NCBI RefSeq assembly: GCF_003208175.1
Contig: NZ_QKMR01000010.1
Location: 62,001-126,000 of the forward strand
DNA from: Ruminiclostridium sufflavum DSM 19573
GTDB lineage: Bacteria > Bacillota > Clostridia > Acetivibrionales > DSM-1351
Direction: 5' to 3'
DNA: 64,000 nt
The notes under the pieces: generated by a model
Database searches by the model: none
What the model was told of the DNA's origin: nothing
The model's input: only the letters and a program-made list of their open reading frames with translations
Made by a program: the position numbers and the translations under genes
Shown: positions 51,129 through 61,836 of the stretch, piece by piece
How positions within the stretch are numbered: the first letter of the stretch is position 1
Layout of the letters: every line of letters starts with the position of its first letter

Positions 51129-52795
51129 TATATTTCCATTATTATAGGCAAAATCATTGGCTTGCGTTTTGTTTTTTCATAAATACAATCTTTCAAGTCC
51201 TCACGAATGGCGGATTTTCTGATGGACCAATCGCCTCGGCTTTTTCCGGCGCTCTTATTTGCAGCCTGCTTTGCAATTTCTTTTATTTGTTCCATAAGGT
51301 CTTCAGACTCACGCACATAAACAAAGCCTCTTGAGATTATATCAGGACCTGCAACCACATTGCCGGTATCACCTTCTATAGTTATTACAACTACAATTAA
51401 GCCATCCTGTGACAAATGTCTCCGGTCTCTCAATACAACATTACCAACATCACCGACACCCAGTCCATCCACAAGAACCCTGCCTGCCGTAACACTTCCG
51501 TTGATTTTTGCAGAATCATGAGTCAGCTCAAGCACCTTGCCGTTTTCAAGAATAAAAACATTTTCGTTTGACATTCCCATTTTTACGGCTAAATCTGCAT
51601 GTTGCCTCAAATGCCTGTGTTCGCCGTGTACAGGCATGAAAAACTTTGGCTTGACCAGATTGTGTATAAGCTTGATTTCCTCCTGACAAGCATGCCCTGA
51701 AACATGTATATCAGCTAAAGCCTCATATACTACCTTTGCACCCTTTTTAAACAATTCATTTACAACTCTTGATATAAGCTTTTCATTTCCAGGGATAGGA
51801 GAAGCTGAAATAATAACCAAATCACCGGGTATAATTTCCACCTTTTTGTGCTCTCCGAAGGTAATTCTTGTCAAAGCAGACATTGTTTCACCCTGACTGC
51901 CTGTTGTGATAATAACAAGCTTATCCTGAGGTACTTTGTCCATGTTCTCAACATCAACAAGCACACCCTCCGGAACGCTCAGATATCCAAGCTCCATTGC
52001 TACATTTACGACATTTACCATGCTTCTTCCTATTACAGTAACTTTTCTTCCGAACTTAACCGCGGAATTTATTATCTGCTGAACTCTGTGAACATTAGAT
52101 GCAAAGGTTGCAACCAAAATCCTGCTCCTGCATTCTGCAAATATTTCGTTAAAGGTTTCTCCCACAGTGCGTTCAGACATTGTGTAGCCTTCGTTTTCAA
52201 TATTGGTGCTGTCACACATCAATAACAAAACACCTTTTTTGCCAAGCTCGGCAAATCTTGCCAAGTCTATAGTTTCTCCCTGTATTGGTGTATAGTCAAT
52301 TTTAAAATCCCCAGTATGGACAACAACTCCGATTGGTGTGTGTATAGCCAACGAAACTGAATCCGCAATACTATGAGTAGTATGAATAAGCTCAACCTTA
52401 AAGGGATCCAGATCAATGGTCTGTCCTGCTGCAACAGTCCTTAAATCAGTGGTATCCAGTAAATTATGCTCTTCAAGCTTGCATTTTATTAAGCCTATCG
52501 TCAGTTTTGTCCCGTATACGGGCACATTCAGCTCTCTCAAAACATACGGCAAGGCACCGATATGATCCTCATGACCATGTGTAAGGACTATAGCTTTAAC
52601 CTTTTCCTTGTTTTTAACCAGATAAGTAACATCAGGTATAACTAAATCTATTCCCAGCATTTCATCTTCAGGGAATGAAAGTCCGCAATCAACAACAACA
52701 ATATCATCACCATATTCAAATGCAGTGATGTTTTTGCCGATTTCCTGCAATCCACCCAGTGGAATTACTTTTAACTTTTTTTTACTTTTTGACAC
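51128..52795 (-). CDS. rnj: Ribonuclease J
   Basis: 555 residues. RNase J is the Firmicute endo/5'-exoribonuclease for mRNA decay and rRNA maturation. The MBL motif is LTHGHEDHIGALPYVL, with HTTHSIADS, VHTGDFKID and the beta-CASP segment CDSTNIENEGYTMSE, and a C-terminal domain. VHGEHRHL is the last metal motif. The start is GTG 52795, seven bases after GGAGG. Bidirectional terminator downstream. Confidence 0.96.
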   Translation of the reverse strand: MSKSKKKLKVIPLGGLQEIGKNITAFEYGDDIVVVDCGLSFPEDEMLGIDLVIPDVTYLVKNKEKVKAIVLTHGHEDHIGALPYVLRELNVPVYGTKLTIGLIKCKLEEHNLLDTTDLRTVAAGQTIDLDPFKVELIHTTHSIADSVSLAIHTPIGVVVHTGDFKIDYTPIQGETIDLARFAELGKKGVLLLMCDSTNIENEGYTMSERTVGETFNEIFAECRSRILVATFASNVHRVQQIINSAVKFGRKVTVIGRSMVNVVNVAMELGYLSVPEGVLVDVENMDKVPQDKLVIITTGSQGETMSALTRITFGEHKKVEIIPGDLVIISASPIPGNEKLISRVVNELFKKGAKVVYEALADIHVSGHACQEEIKLIHNLVKPKFFMPVHGEHRHLRQHADLAVKMGMSNENVFILENGKVLELTHDSAKINGSVTAGRVLVDGLGVGDVGNVVLRDRRHLSQDGLIVVVITIEGDTGNVVAGPDIISRGFVYVRESEDLMEQIKEIAKQAANKSAGKSRGDWSIRKSAIREDLKDCIYEKTKRKPMILPIIMEI

Positions 52796-52895
52796 AATTA
52801 AACCTCCAATTTTAACAATAAAAAATAACTACTTAAAATAGAGCAACTAAATATTCAGTTTTTGCTTTGGAAATATTTCCTTATAAATAAAGCAA

Positions 52896-54086
52896 CTATT
52901 TAGCCTCTGCTGAGCTGTCAAATTGAGAAATAACATACTTGTATTCATCAGAAATCATCTTTGATATATTATTCCAATTATATAGCTTATGTACCTTCTC
53001 CATTGCCGAAGAGCATATCTTTTCAGACAAAGCTTCATCCTTTAGCAATTCTAATATGCAATCAGCCAAAGAATTTGAATTCCCGTTATAAAACTTCATT
53101 CCATCTTCTTTATGGGTTACTATCTCGTTGAGACCTCCAGCATCCGAAACCACAACAGGAATGCCTGCAACCATTCCTTCAAGCGCAACAATGCCAAAAG
53201 GCTCATATGTGCTCGGAAAAACCGCCATATCCGAACATTTATATAGGTGTAATAAGACCTCCTCACTTACAAAACCAGTAAAATATACCTTTTCGTTAAT
53301 ATTAAGTTTCTGGCTGAGTTCTATAAGATTATTCAAACACGGTCCTTTGCCCGCAATTACAAACTTTACATCCTTAAAATCATTTAATATTTTAGGAATT
53401 GCATTTAATAAAACATGAACTCCCTTTTCATTAACAAGTCTTCCCACATAAAATACTATTTTTTCATTCGGGGAAGCATAATTTTTTCTGAATTCATTAT
53501 CTTTATATATATTATCAAATTTGCTTAAATCAACCCCATTACTGATAACACTGATTTTATCAGGCTGAATGCCAAATACAGAAGCCAGCTCATCCCGCAT
53601 ATAATTGCTGTTGACGATTATATAGTCCGACTCGTTCATCAGCCATTTTTCTATATTATTTATCGTTCTCGATAAATCAGTATGTATTCCGTTGTTTCTT
53701 CCATACTCGGTAGCATGAATAGTTGTAATTACAGGAATATTATTTGTATGCTTAATAACTCTGGCAGCATAGGCCACAAGCCAATCATGAGCATGTATAA
53801 TATCGAACTCATGCTCCCGGACAAGCTTTACGGCATATTCAACCATAGCAAAATTAAGCTGCATTACCCATTCCACAAAAGTGCTGGAGGGGTTATTATA
53901 TACATGCACACGATGTACTGTTACATTTTTGTCAAGCTCATACTCCTTTGTATACGGCTCCCAGCAAGTTAAAACATGCACCTCGTTTTCAGACTCGCCA
54001 AGGTTTTGTGCCAAATCATAAACCACTCGGGAAATACCTCCTATTATCCTTGGCGGATACTCCCAAGACAGCATTAATATTTTCAT
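52896..54086 (-). CDS. GT4-family glycosyltransferase
   Basis: 396 residues, GT-B fold. N-terminal MKILMLSWEYPPRIIGGISRVV with IIHAHDWLVAY, and C-terminal donor-binding KIVFYVGRLVNEKGVHVLLNA and EPFGIVALEGMVAGIPVVVSDAGG. The retaining GT4 family includes glycogen/alpha-glucan and cell-surface polysaccharide enzymes. Its N-terminus resembles glycogen synthase-like GTs of Clostridia, but the sugar and acceptor are unknown. Confidence 0.92.
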   Translation of the reverse strand: MKILMLSWEYPPRIIGGISRVVYDLAQNLGESENEVHVLTCWEPYTKEYELDKNVTVHRVHVYNNPSSTFVEWVMQLNFAMVEYAVKLVREHEFDIIHAHDWLVAYAARVIKHTNNIPVITTIHATEYGRNNGIHTDLSRTINNIEKWLMNESDYIIVNSNYMRDELASVFGIQPDKISVISNGVDLSKFDNIYKDNEFRKNYASPNEKIVFYVGRLVNEKGVHVLLNAIPKILNDFKDVKFVIAGKGPCLNNLIELSQKLNINEKVYFTGFVSEEVLLHLYKCSDMAVFPSTYEPFGIVALEGMVAGIPVVVSDAGGLNEIVTHKEDGMKFYNGNSNSLADCILELLKDEALSEKICSSAMEKVHKLYNWNNISKMISDEYKYVISQFDSSAEAK

Positions 54087-54323
54087 AAATATTTCCTCTT
54101 TTAACGAAATATCTAAGTATTATCCACAATTATAAGTTATCTACACTATTCTATCATATTAAAGCATATATTACAAAATACATTTTTACATCATTATTAC
54201 TTTTCAGAGATAATACGTAGAATATTACTTATCTTTTTATTAATTTTATATATTAATTTCAATTATAATTCATTATAATGCCCATAAAAAAAAGTATTTC
54301 AATATAAATAATTGAAATACTTT

Positions 54324-54397
54324 TGGCTGCGGGTCAAGGATTTGAACCCTGACGAACTGAGCCAGAGTCAGTCGTGCTGCCATTACACAAACCCGCA
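54324..54397 (-). tRNA. tRNA-Gln (anticodon CTG)
   Basis: 74 nt with encoded CCA. Acceptor TGCGGGT pairs with ACCCGCA, discriminator G. The anticodon stem ACTGA/TCAGT encloses CTCTGGC, giving CTG for CAG codons. T-arm GGTTCAAATCC is normal. Confidence 0.93.
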
Positions 54398-54415
54398 ACG
54401 TCTTCAACAAGAAGT

Positions 54416-54444
54416 ATTTTAGCATGATAACTTGAATGTGTCAA
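54416..54444 (-). promoter_or_regulatory. Promoter of tRNA-Gln
   Basis: On the minus strand, -35 TTGACA (54439-54444) and -10 TAAAAT (54416-54421), spacing 17. Confidence 0.8.
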
Positions 54445-54479
54445 CACTTTTATTGTATATTTTTATTTTTTATCACTGC

Positions 54480-57400
54480 TTACATTTCAAGCAGCTCTCC
54501 TGTATAAAATAAATAAACATATCTTTCACTAACCTGTAAACCTGTCAGCATTTCAAGGGCTCTTGAATAGTATGAAAGCTGTATGCCGTATTTTTTCTTT
54601 ATTTCTTCAAGACTGCTTCCTTTAGAAATATAGTCTGTTTTATAGTCAATAAGAATTATTTTGTCCTCTTCCTCAAAATAGCAGTCAACAACCCCCTGAA
54701 GCAAAATATTTTCCTCGGTGATATTGACCTCAGCAGCAGGATAAAGCTCTTCAAAAGGCAGCTCAATGTTAAAGGGAACCTCTCTGTAAAACCTTCCCGA
54801 TGCAAGCATTCTCCGGCAGATAGGCGATAGAACAAATTCACTTATCTTTCCGACCTCAACAGCCTCTGCCTGCTTCTGAGTAATCAATTCTAATTTCACC
54901 ATGCCGGCAAGCTGGTTTTCAATATTTTTATTATTAAAATCAATATGCTGCATTACAAAATGCATTACCGTACCCTTTTCAGCAGAGCTAAGGCCCTTCT
55001 TCTCCTGCAGAAACAAAGGCTTTTTTATGCTTGACTGCTTATTTATGGGAGTATCCTCTCCTTCATTATTTATATTAAAAAACCTCTTTATCTCTGTAAC
55101 AGATATTTTTGACGGTATACTTGCAAAGCTGCCGTATTGGTATTTCCAGTTCAATCTTCTTTTTATTTCGTTTATGCTTATCAAATCTGCCCTATTGTCG
55201 CTTTTAAGCCATTCTGCCGTGTCTATATGGTTTTCCTCCTGCCGAACTACAATGGGTGCAGCTGCCTCCCTGCCATTGTGAGCAGATAAATCCCACGGTA
55301 TCTCCTCGCCGGAGCTATGCAGCCTTACCCCAGATAAAACCTCCGGAACAGCCGCTTCCTTAAAGAAAAACCCCTCTCCCTTCAGGCTGTCATAAGAGCA
55401 GTGCCTCATTATGGAAGGGCATAGCCAGTCCAGATAATTCTGTGCTTTTAAAATATCATAAGCCGGAAATTTTTCCTGCTTGGCCCGCGACAAATCCAGC
55501 CACTTTTTTGCGGACTTTTCAAGGCTATTGACCGCTCCGGTAATAATAAGCTTTTCTCTGGCTCTGGTCATTCCTACATAAAGAATCCTCATTTCTTCAG
55601 AGAGTGTTTCTGTTTTCAGCCTTTGTCCTATAGCCAGCTTAGGAGCCGAAGGATATTTTATCCTCCTCTTATAGTCAACAAAGTCAGGGCCGAAGCCCAA
55701 CTCCTGATGAAGTAAGATTCCTTTATACATATCCTGAAAATTGAATTTTTTACCGCAGCCGCATAAAAATACCACTGGAAACTCCAGCCCCTTGCTTTTA
55801 TGTATACTCATGAGCCTTACCACATTATCATTCTCACCAAGTATTTTGGCACTTCCCATATCACCCTTATTTGTTTTCAGCTTATCAATAAAGCTTATAA
55901 AATTGAACAATCCTTTGTAGCTGGTGCTCTCAAATTGAAGCGCCCTTTCAAAAAGCACGCGAAGGTTGGCCTGCTTCCTTTCACCGTCGTGCATTGCTCC
56001 TGCAATACTAAAATATCCGGTATCATTGTATAGCTGCCAAATCAGTTTATGAGTGGACATATACATAGACATATCCCTCCACTCCTTCAATTTTCCCAAA
56101 AAGTTTCTGGCCTTCAGGCTGCTTTCCTTTTCGCCGGATGCCAGTACATTTAAAGCTTCAAATAATGATGACTTGCGGTCGGCAAGACGCAGCTCCGCTA
56201 AATCACCTGTGCTGAATCCGGCTATGGGTGATCTTAGCACCGACAGCAGAGGTATATCCTGATAAGGATTATCAATTATTTGTAAAAGAGATAAAATCAC
56301 CTGTATCTCCGGGGTTTTAAAAAAACCGTTTCCGGTATCTGCAAATGTAGGTATGCCCGATTTCATAAGCTCTTCTGTGAATACATCTGTCCAATTTTTG
56401 GTGGTCCTGAGCAGAATAACAATGTCTTTAAATTGCAAATCCCGGTACTTATTTGTTTTTTTATCCAGAACACTGAATTTTCTCCCTTTCCCATCAGGCC
56501 GAAGGAGCTCGGCTATCCTGTCTGCGACTACTCTTGCCTCCTTCTGGAGATTATCCAATATTTCGGCCTCATCGTTATTTTCAGACATATCCGTTTCCTC
56601 TTCATACCCGCCATTTTCCAAGGCTTCGCCGGCACTGTCATTTGAAGAGGCTGTTTCTATTAAATGCAGCTCAACCTTGCCTCCCGTTTTCCTGCCTTCC
56701 TCATTGTTCGCAGGAAAAACAGCAGCCGGATTCAGTTTTTCGGAATCCGTATAATCAAGCTCGCTTACACCTTCTGACATTATCTGCTTAAAAATAAGAT
56801 TTACCCCGTCAATAACCTCCTTTCTGCTTCTAAAGTTCTTGAACAGCAGTATCTTTCTATAAAGCCCTTTTTCCTGACCCGAATAGCTGTTATATTTATC
56901 AAGGAAAAGCTCCGGCCTTGCCTGCCTGAATCTATAGATACTCTGCTTAACATCACCGACCATAAATACATTGGGAGTTCCGGCATCTTCCTTTGAAATC
57001 ATGTTAATAATAATCTCCTGTACCGAATTGCTGTCCTGATATTCATCAACCAGAATTTCAGAATATTTTTCCTTATAGGCTTTTGCAGCCTCAGTAGGAC
57101 AAAGATTGCCTTCTTCGTCAGTCCCGGAAAGAATTTTCAGGCAGAAGTGCTCCAAATCATTAAAATCAACAGAGGCTCTCTGATTTTTTTTGACTGCATA
57201 TTTATTTTCGAAAGCTGAAACAAGTCTGGTCAGGCACTTAAGAACGGGATACATTTTGCTTAAATCAGAAATTATCTCCTGTGATCTAAATAAAAAAACC
57301 TCCTCCTTCAGATTTCTTATATATGCCTTTAACTCATCTCTTATTTTCCTTACTTCTTCCTGAACCTGCTTGTCCGCCTCCTTTGCGCATCGCGGCAGCG

Positions 57401-58301
57401 TACCGAACTCAATATTAACCAGACAGTCATGTATTCTGTCCCATGCTGAACTTATAGCCCCTTCATTTCCATGAATATCTTTTCTTACTGCGGCATCAAA
57501 AATATTAAGCAGACTGCAAAGGGCATCTGCATCCTCTTCAAATACAGGCAGGTACTTTTCCAGTCCCAAAGCAAATTTCAGCCTGCTGCATGCCTGCTCC
57601 ATAATATCCCGCAAACCCTCAAGCCTCATTTTTACAGCTTCAAGCAATATTTTTCCCCATACGGTATCTGCAAAATCCATTTCTAAATCAAGCTTATAGC
57701 TTTCAATCTGCTTGTCTAACCATTTCTGCGGCCACGGACAGCTCTGGACAAAACCGTATATATTAAGAACCAGCTCTTGTATTCTTCGGTCATCCCTGTT
57801 GCTTCCATAGGATTCAAGCAATTCAAAAAAATCCTCATTATTTTCTTCATTTTCGTATATTTCCTCAAACAGCTCGTCCAGAGCCTCCGACTTCAGCAGA
57901 GCTGCCTCTGTCTCATCAAGAATTCTGAACTTGGGGTCAATATCAATACTCTGAAAATTGTTTCTGATAACCTCAAGACAAAAGGAGTGGATTGTGGTTA
58001 TAGAGGCCTTGCTCAAAAGCGCAAGCTGTCTCTGCATGCTTTTTACCGCCTTATTTCCCTCAATGGCCTTTGATATTGCCGCCCCGATTCGCTCTCTCAT
58101 TTCTGTTGCAGCTGCATTGGTAAATGTCACTACAAGCAGCGAGTCAATATCAACCGGTGTTTTTTCATCTATTATTTTTTGGATTATTCTCTCAACCAAT
58201 ACGGCTGTTTTTCCAGCACCTGCCGCTGCTGCAACCAGCAGATTGCAGTTGTTTTCGGTTATAGCGGCATACTGCTCTTTTGTCCATTTCATTTCAGGCA
58301 T
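54480..58301 (-). CDS. addA: Helicase-exonuclease AddA
   Basis: 1273 residues. AddA is the UvrD-like helicase plus nuclease subunit of AddAB, which processes double-strand breaks for recombination. Walker A NLLVAAAAGAGKTAVLVERI (residues 20-39), DEYQDSN, GDVKQSIYRFRQARP, RLMSIHKSKGLEFPVVF (motif V) and EEMRILYVGMTRAREKLI are all present. The C-terminal nuclease motif is GVVDCYFEEEDKIILIDYKTD. Family length. It follows addB by 59 bp. Confidence 0.96.
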   Translation of the reverse strand: MPEMKWTKEQYAAITENNCNLLVAAAAGAGKTAVLVERIIQKIIDEKTPVDIDSLLVVTFTNAAATEMRERIGAAISKAIEGNKAVKSMQRQLALLSKASITTIHSFCLEVIRNNFQSIDIDPKFRILDETEAALLKSEALDELFEEIYENEENNEDFFELLESYGSNRDDRRIQELVLNIYGFVQSCPWPQKWLDKQIESYKLDLEMDFADTVWGKILLEAVKMRLEGLRDIMEQACSRLKFALGLEKYLPVFEEDADALCSLLNIFDAAVRKDIHGNEGAISSAWDRIHDCLVNIEFGTLPRCAKEADKQVQEEVRKIRDELKAYIRNLKEEVFLFRSQEIISDLSKMYPVLKCLTRLVSAFENKYAVKKNQRASVDFNDLEHFCLKILSGTDEEGNLCPTEAAKAYKEKYSEILVDEYQDSNSVQEIIINMISKEDAGTPNVFMVGDVKQSIYRFRQARPELFLDKYNSYSGQEKGLYRKILLFKNFRSRKEVIDGVNLIFKQIMSEGVSELDYTDSEKLNPAAVFPANNEEGRKTGGKVELHLIETASSNDSAGEALENGGYEEETDMSENNDEAEILDNLQKEARVVADRIAELLRPDGKGRKFSVLDKKTNKYRDLQFKDIVILLRTTKNWTDVFTEELMKSGIPTFADTGNGFFKTPEIQVILSLLQIIDNPYQDIPLLSVLRSPIAGFSTGDLAELRLADRKSSLFEALNVLASGEKESSLKARNFLGKLKEWRDMSMYMSTHKLIWQLYNDTGYFSIAGAMHDGERKQANLRVLFERALQFESTSYKGLFNFISFIDKLKTNKGDMGSAKILGENDNVVRLMSIHKSKGLEFPVVFLCGCGKKFNFQDMYKGILLHQELGFGPDFVDYKRRIKYPSAPKLAIGQRLKTETLSEEMRILYVGMTRAREKLIITGAVNSLEKSAKKWLDLSRAKQEKFPAYDILKAQNYLDWLCPSIMRHCSYDSLKGEGFFFKEAAVPEVLSGVRLHSSGEEIPWDLSAHNGREAAAPIVVRQEENHIDTAEWLKSDNRADLISINEIKRRLNWKYQYGSFASIPSKISVTEIKRFFNINNEGEDTPINKQSSIKKPLFLQEKKGLSSAEKGTVMHFVMQHIDFNNKNIENQLAGMVKLELITQKQAEAVEVGKISEFVLSPICRRMLASGRFYREVPFNIELPFEELYPAAEVNITEENILLQGVVDCYFEEEDKIILIDYKTDYISKGSSLEEIKKKYGIQLSYYSRALEMLTGLQVSERYVYLFYTGELLEM

Positions 58302-58360
58302 TTATTACTCCCCTTCTTTTCTCCTTATAGCCTTTTAAGTATAAGTACTTCCGTACAGAA

Positions 58361-61300
58361 TTATTTTTCCTCTGATTGAGTCATCAGCTTCCAGACAGCT
58401 TCATCCTCCTTGTCATGCAGCACGATAAAGCTATTTTCCTTCTGTGCAAGGTCAAATTGACACACAGATGAATAGCTGCAAAATTGGCATGAGGTTATTT
58501 TTTTCTTTTTATATGGCTTAATCGGAACCTGTCCTTTCATCAATTCGGAGCAGATGTCCTTAAGCAGCTTTTTCACGTATGTCCTCAGCACTATAAACTG
58601 ATCAAGGGATGCTGCCGACGATCTTCCCAAGACATTGTCCTTGTTTATTCTTGCAGGAATAATCCTTGAGCTTCCTTCAATTGTATTGTCCATATACTTT
58701 ATCAGCTGTACGTCTGCCAGCAGCAGTCCTTTCATTTTAAGCTTTTTTATTATGGCTGCTTCAATTTCCTCTGGAGTGGATATTCCGCTGCAGCTTATTA
58801 TAGGGTCATCAATTTTAAAATAAAGCATTCCTGCCGGATAAAACTTGCTGTTCTCCTGCTTTTCAGCATTCTCCCACAAAGCGTCCAGATAAGTTATCAG
58901 CTGCATCTGAAGCCCGTAATACACATCGGAAAGCTTGAAGTCCTTATTTCCCGATTTATAGTCAACTATTCTCAAATATGTTCCGTCCTCTGTTTTCAAG
59001 GCATCTACCCTGTCAATTCTGCCTGTCAGAGTAACCTTGTGTCCAGATTCAAGCTCAATAACAACCGGCGGATAGCTTCCTCCTTCACCGAAATCAAGCT
59101 CATAGCCCACAGGTTCAAAGCTGCACATTCGTATATGCTCTGAAATAAGCCATACAGACCTTGTTACAACTCTTTTAAGCCTCAGGGCCAAGGCCTTGAA
59201 TCTTTTTGAGCCTCCCAGAATCGTATTTTTCATCCCCTTAAGAAGCTCATCCACTATTATGGATATCTGTTCCGCACACCAGTCCTTATCAAAAGCTCTC
59301 CACGAGATATTCTGCTCCTCAAGCATTTTTGAAAATTTTTCAATCACCGTATGCATAAAGGTTCCTACATCCGGAGGACTCATCTGATATATTTTTCTCT
59401 CTTTGGCACCCAAGCCGTACTGTATATAATAGGCAAAGGGACAGGAGATATATTTTTCAAGCCTTGATACACTTGAGTAAGCATTGCTTCCATACAATTC
59501 CCTGATTTTTTCAGTATCTACAGGCAAGGCTATGTTTCTGTATTTCAAGGCGTTGAGCATCATGGCACATCTTTCCTTCCAGTCCGGCTGACCGGAAAAC
59601 CATGAAAATACATCAATCCACATCCCGCTGATGTCCATCCCGTCATTTTTCTGTCTCAAGGCCGAAACCAATTGGTTGAATACAGGAGCGGGTGCTGAGA
59701 CAGCTTCGATTTGCCGGCGCATTGTCACCGGCTTCTGGAGATTACTTTTTTCGGAAATTTGGGGGAACAGCTTTTTCATTTTTGAAATGATTGAGGAAGG
59801 CCTCATGGTTTTCCCTTCATGATCTGCAATAGGCCAGCTCAGGCGCAGAAACCTCCCGGGTGTTGTCAAAACCCTGTAAATAAGCTGCTGCTCATCAAAC
59901 ACACGGGATTTTGTATCATTAGCCAGTTCAATACCCTTTTTACTTAGGGCCGCTCTGTCTCCATCAGTCAAAATTCCTTCGCTCATTCCGGAGGAAGGAA
60001 ATATTCCGTCATTTGTTCCAAGTACGTATAGTGCCTTGATTTCATGACTCTTTGAATGTTCGGCGCTTCCTACGAGAACCTGATCAAGAGATGCCGGTAT
60101 GGAAGAAATCTTATATTCCTCCAGCCCTATCTTTAAAGTATTTGTAAATCTTTCAAGTCCGAAGGCTTCCTCCCCCATCACTTCAACTGCCTGATCAAAA
60201 ACATCCATTAATATATTCCAGACCTGTTCATATTCATTAGCCAGCCTTAGCAAGCCATCACGCGTGAACTGCCGTATCTGCTCTTCAATTCTGCCTTGAA
60301 CACCTATTTCAACCAAATAATCATACAGGCAGGCGCAAATGTCCGAAGCCTTGTTTCTGCCCTTTATTCTTCTTCTGAAACGTAAAAGCGGCTCACATAT
60401 TTCTTTGCGCGTTTCATTTATCTCTGTTAGCAGCCGGTCATTTTCAGCACTCTGCCTTTCCTCGGATACAAGCTCCGGGCTTATTGTCCAGTCTGTATTC
60501 TGAGTCCAGCGCTTGCCTCTTATACCGCAGGCCAGAACATAATTTTCAATTCTGTCTATTTTTGTCTCATCAATTCCGGTCAGCCCTGATTTTAAATAGC
60601 GAAAAACCGTTTCATAGGACCAATTTTCTATAAAGATATCAAGCATGGCTAAAACCAATCTTACCAGAGGATTACCGGTTATTTCTTCTTTTGAGTCAAT
60701 AAAGCATGGTATTCCGTATTCTTCAAAGATTACCTCTATCAGACTTTCGTAGCCCTCAAGCTTTCTGGTTACCACCGTTATATCCTTATACCTGAGACCG
60801 TTGTCACGGCACTGCCTGATAATATCCCCGGCGCATTCCTCAATCTCCGAATATATATTTACCGCTTCAAAGAGCTCAATATCTTGTGTGGGCTTGCGAT
60901 AACAGCTGTATGGATATGTATAGAAATTTGCCTCAAGAAAGCCTAGCTCTTCACTTTCTATAAATCTGGGAGGCTTTGTGCCATTAAGTCCGATTGGCGG
61001 AGCAACTGAAACTGAATTGTTCCGGGCTATATTCATAAACTTCCTGTAGGACCTTTTGGCAGATGAAAATACATCTGCCTGATCGGTAAAGCCCTCATCC
61101 TCCAAAACATCAGTGCCTATTGTAATGGTAAGCCTGTCCGCTTTTTGCATAAGTCTTGAAATTACGGCATATTCCTGCGGAGTAAAGCCTGAAAACCCGT
61201 CAATCCAGATATCTGCATTGTCATACATATCCGTTGCATCCAGCTTATTTGCCAGAATAGTCAGTTCATCATCGGCATCTCTGTATCTTTTTGAAAGCAT

Positions 61301-61804
61301 ATTTTCAAACTGGGAATAAATTAATTTGATTTCACCCAGCTTCCGGCTTAAATAGCTATCCCCATTGAGCTCTTTCAAAGCAGTATCAAGATTATCGGGA
61401 TGAACATCGTATCTTTTCAGCTCTGTAATCAGTGCTGAAACAGTGCTTACAAAGCCCTTGCAATTTGCCGGCTTATGGAAAACAGCAAATTCATCCTTAT
61501 TTTTATTCAATATCTGATATATAATCATGCTTTTGCCGGCAGGATGAATATGAGGATATGTTATTCCCCCCACTTCGTTAAGAACTCTGTATGCCATTCT
61601 TCGAAAGCTGAGGACCTCTGTTTTAAGGATTCCTCCCGTTTTCAGAACATTTATCAGATCTCGCTCTGCCTGCAGGGTATATTGCTCCGGGACAAGCAGC
61701 ACTAACTTTTTGGAATTATCTTCAATAAGCTTTGATTTTATCTGATTCAAGCAATGAAAGGATTTTCCGGAGCCGGCTCTTCCATATATAAATTGAAGGC
61801 TCAT
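58361..61804 (-). CDS. addB: Helicase-exonuclease AddB
   Basis: 1147 residues, partner of AddA. N-terminal ATP-binding loop FIYGRAGSGKSFHC (residues 4-17). The central inactivated-helicase region recognises Chi-like sites in Bacillus. The C-terminal nuclease has GRIDRVDALK and LRIVDYKSGNK. Four [4Fe-4S]-cluster cysteines can be seen: one in YISCPFAYYIQYG and three in CQFCSYSSVCQFD. First gene of the addB-addA operon. Confidence 0.96.
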   Translation of the reverse strand: MSLQFIYGRAGSGKSFHCLNQIKSKLIEDNSKKLVLLVPEQYTLQAERDLINVLKTGGILKTEVLSFRRMAYRVLNEVGGITYPHIHPAGKSMIIYQILNKNKDEFAVFHKPANCKGFVSTVSALITELKRYDVHPDNLDTALKELNGDSYLSRKLGEIKLIYSQFENMLSKRYRDADDELTILANKLDATDMYDNADIWIDGFSGFTPQEYAVISRLMQKADRLTITIGTDVLEDEGFTDQADVFSSAKRSYRKFMNIARNNSVSVAPPIGLNGTKPPRFIESEELGFLEANFYTYPYSCYRKPTQDIELFEAVNIYSEIEECAGDIIRQCRDNGLRYKDITVVTRKLEGYESLIEVIFEEYGIPCFIDSKEEITGNPLVRLVLAMLDIFIENWSYETVFRYLKSGLTGIDETKIDRIENYVLACGIRGKRWTQNTDWTISPELVSEERQSAENDRLLTEINETRKEICEPLLRFRRRIKGRNKASDICACLYDYLVEIGVQGRIEEQIRQFTRDGLLRLANEYEQVWNILMDVFDQAVEVMGEEAFGLERFTNTLKIGLEEYKISSIPASLDQVLVGSAEHSKSHEIKALYVLGTNDGIFPSSGMSEGILTDGDRAALSKKGIELANDTKSRVFDEQQLIYRVLTTPGRFLRLSWPIADHEGKTMRPSSIISKMKKLFPQISEKSNLQKPVTMRRQIEAVSAPAPVFNQLVSALRQKNDGMDISGMWIDVFSWFSGQPDWKERCAMMLNALKYRNIALPVDTEKIRELYGSNAYSSVSRLEKYISCPFAYYIQYGLGAKERKIYQMSPPDVGTFMHTVIEKFSKMLEEQNISWRAFDKDWCAEQISIIVDELLKGMKNTILGGSKRFKALALRLKRVVTRSVWLISEHIRMCSFEPVGYELDFGEGGSYPPVVIELESGHKVTLTGRIDRVDALKTEDGTYLRIVDYKSGNKDFKLSDVYYGLQMQLITYLDALWENAEKQENSKFYPAGMLYFKIDDPIISCSGISTPEEIEAAIIKKLKMKGLLLADVQLIKYMDNTIEGSSRIIPARINKDNVLGRSSAASLDQFIVLRTYVKKLLKDICSELMKGQVPIKPYKKKKITSCQFCSYSSVCQFDLAQKENSFIVLHDKEDEAVWKLMTQSEEK

Positions 61805-61836
61805 AATTTACTCCTTTATATTTGGCATTTGTTACA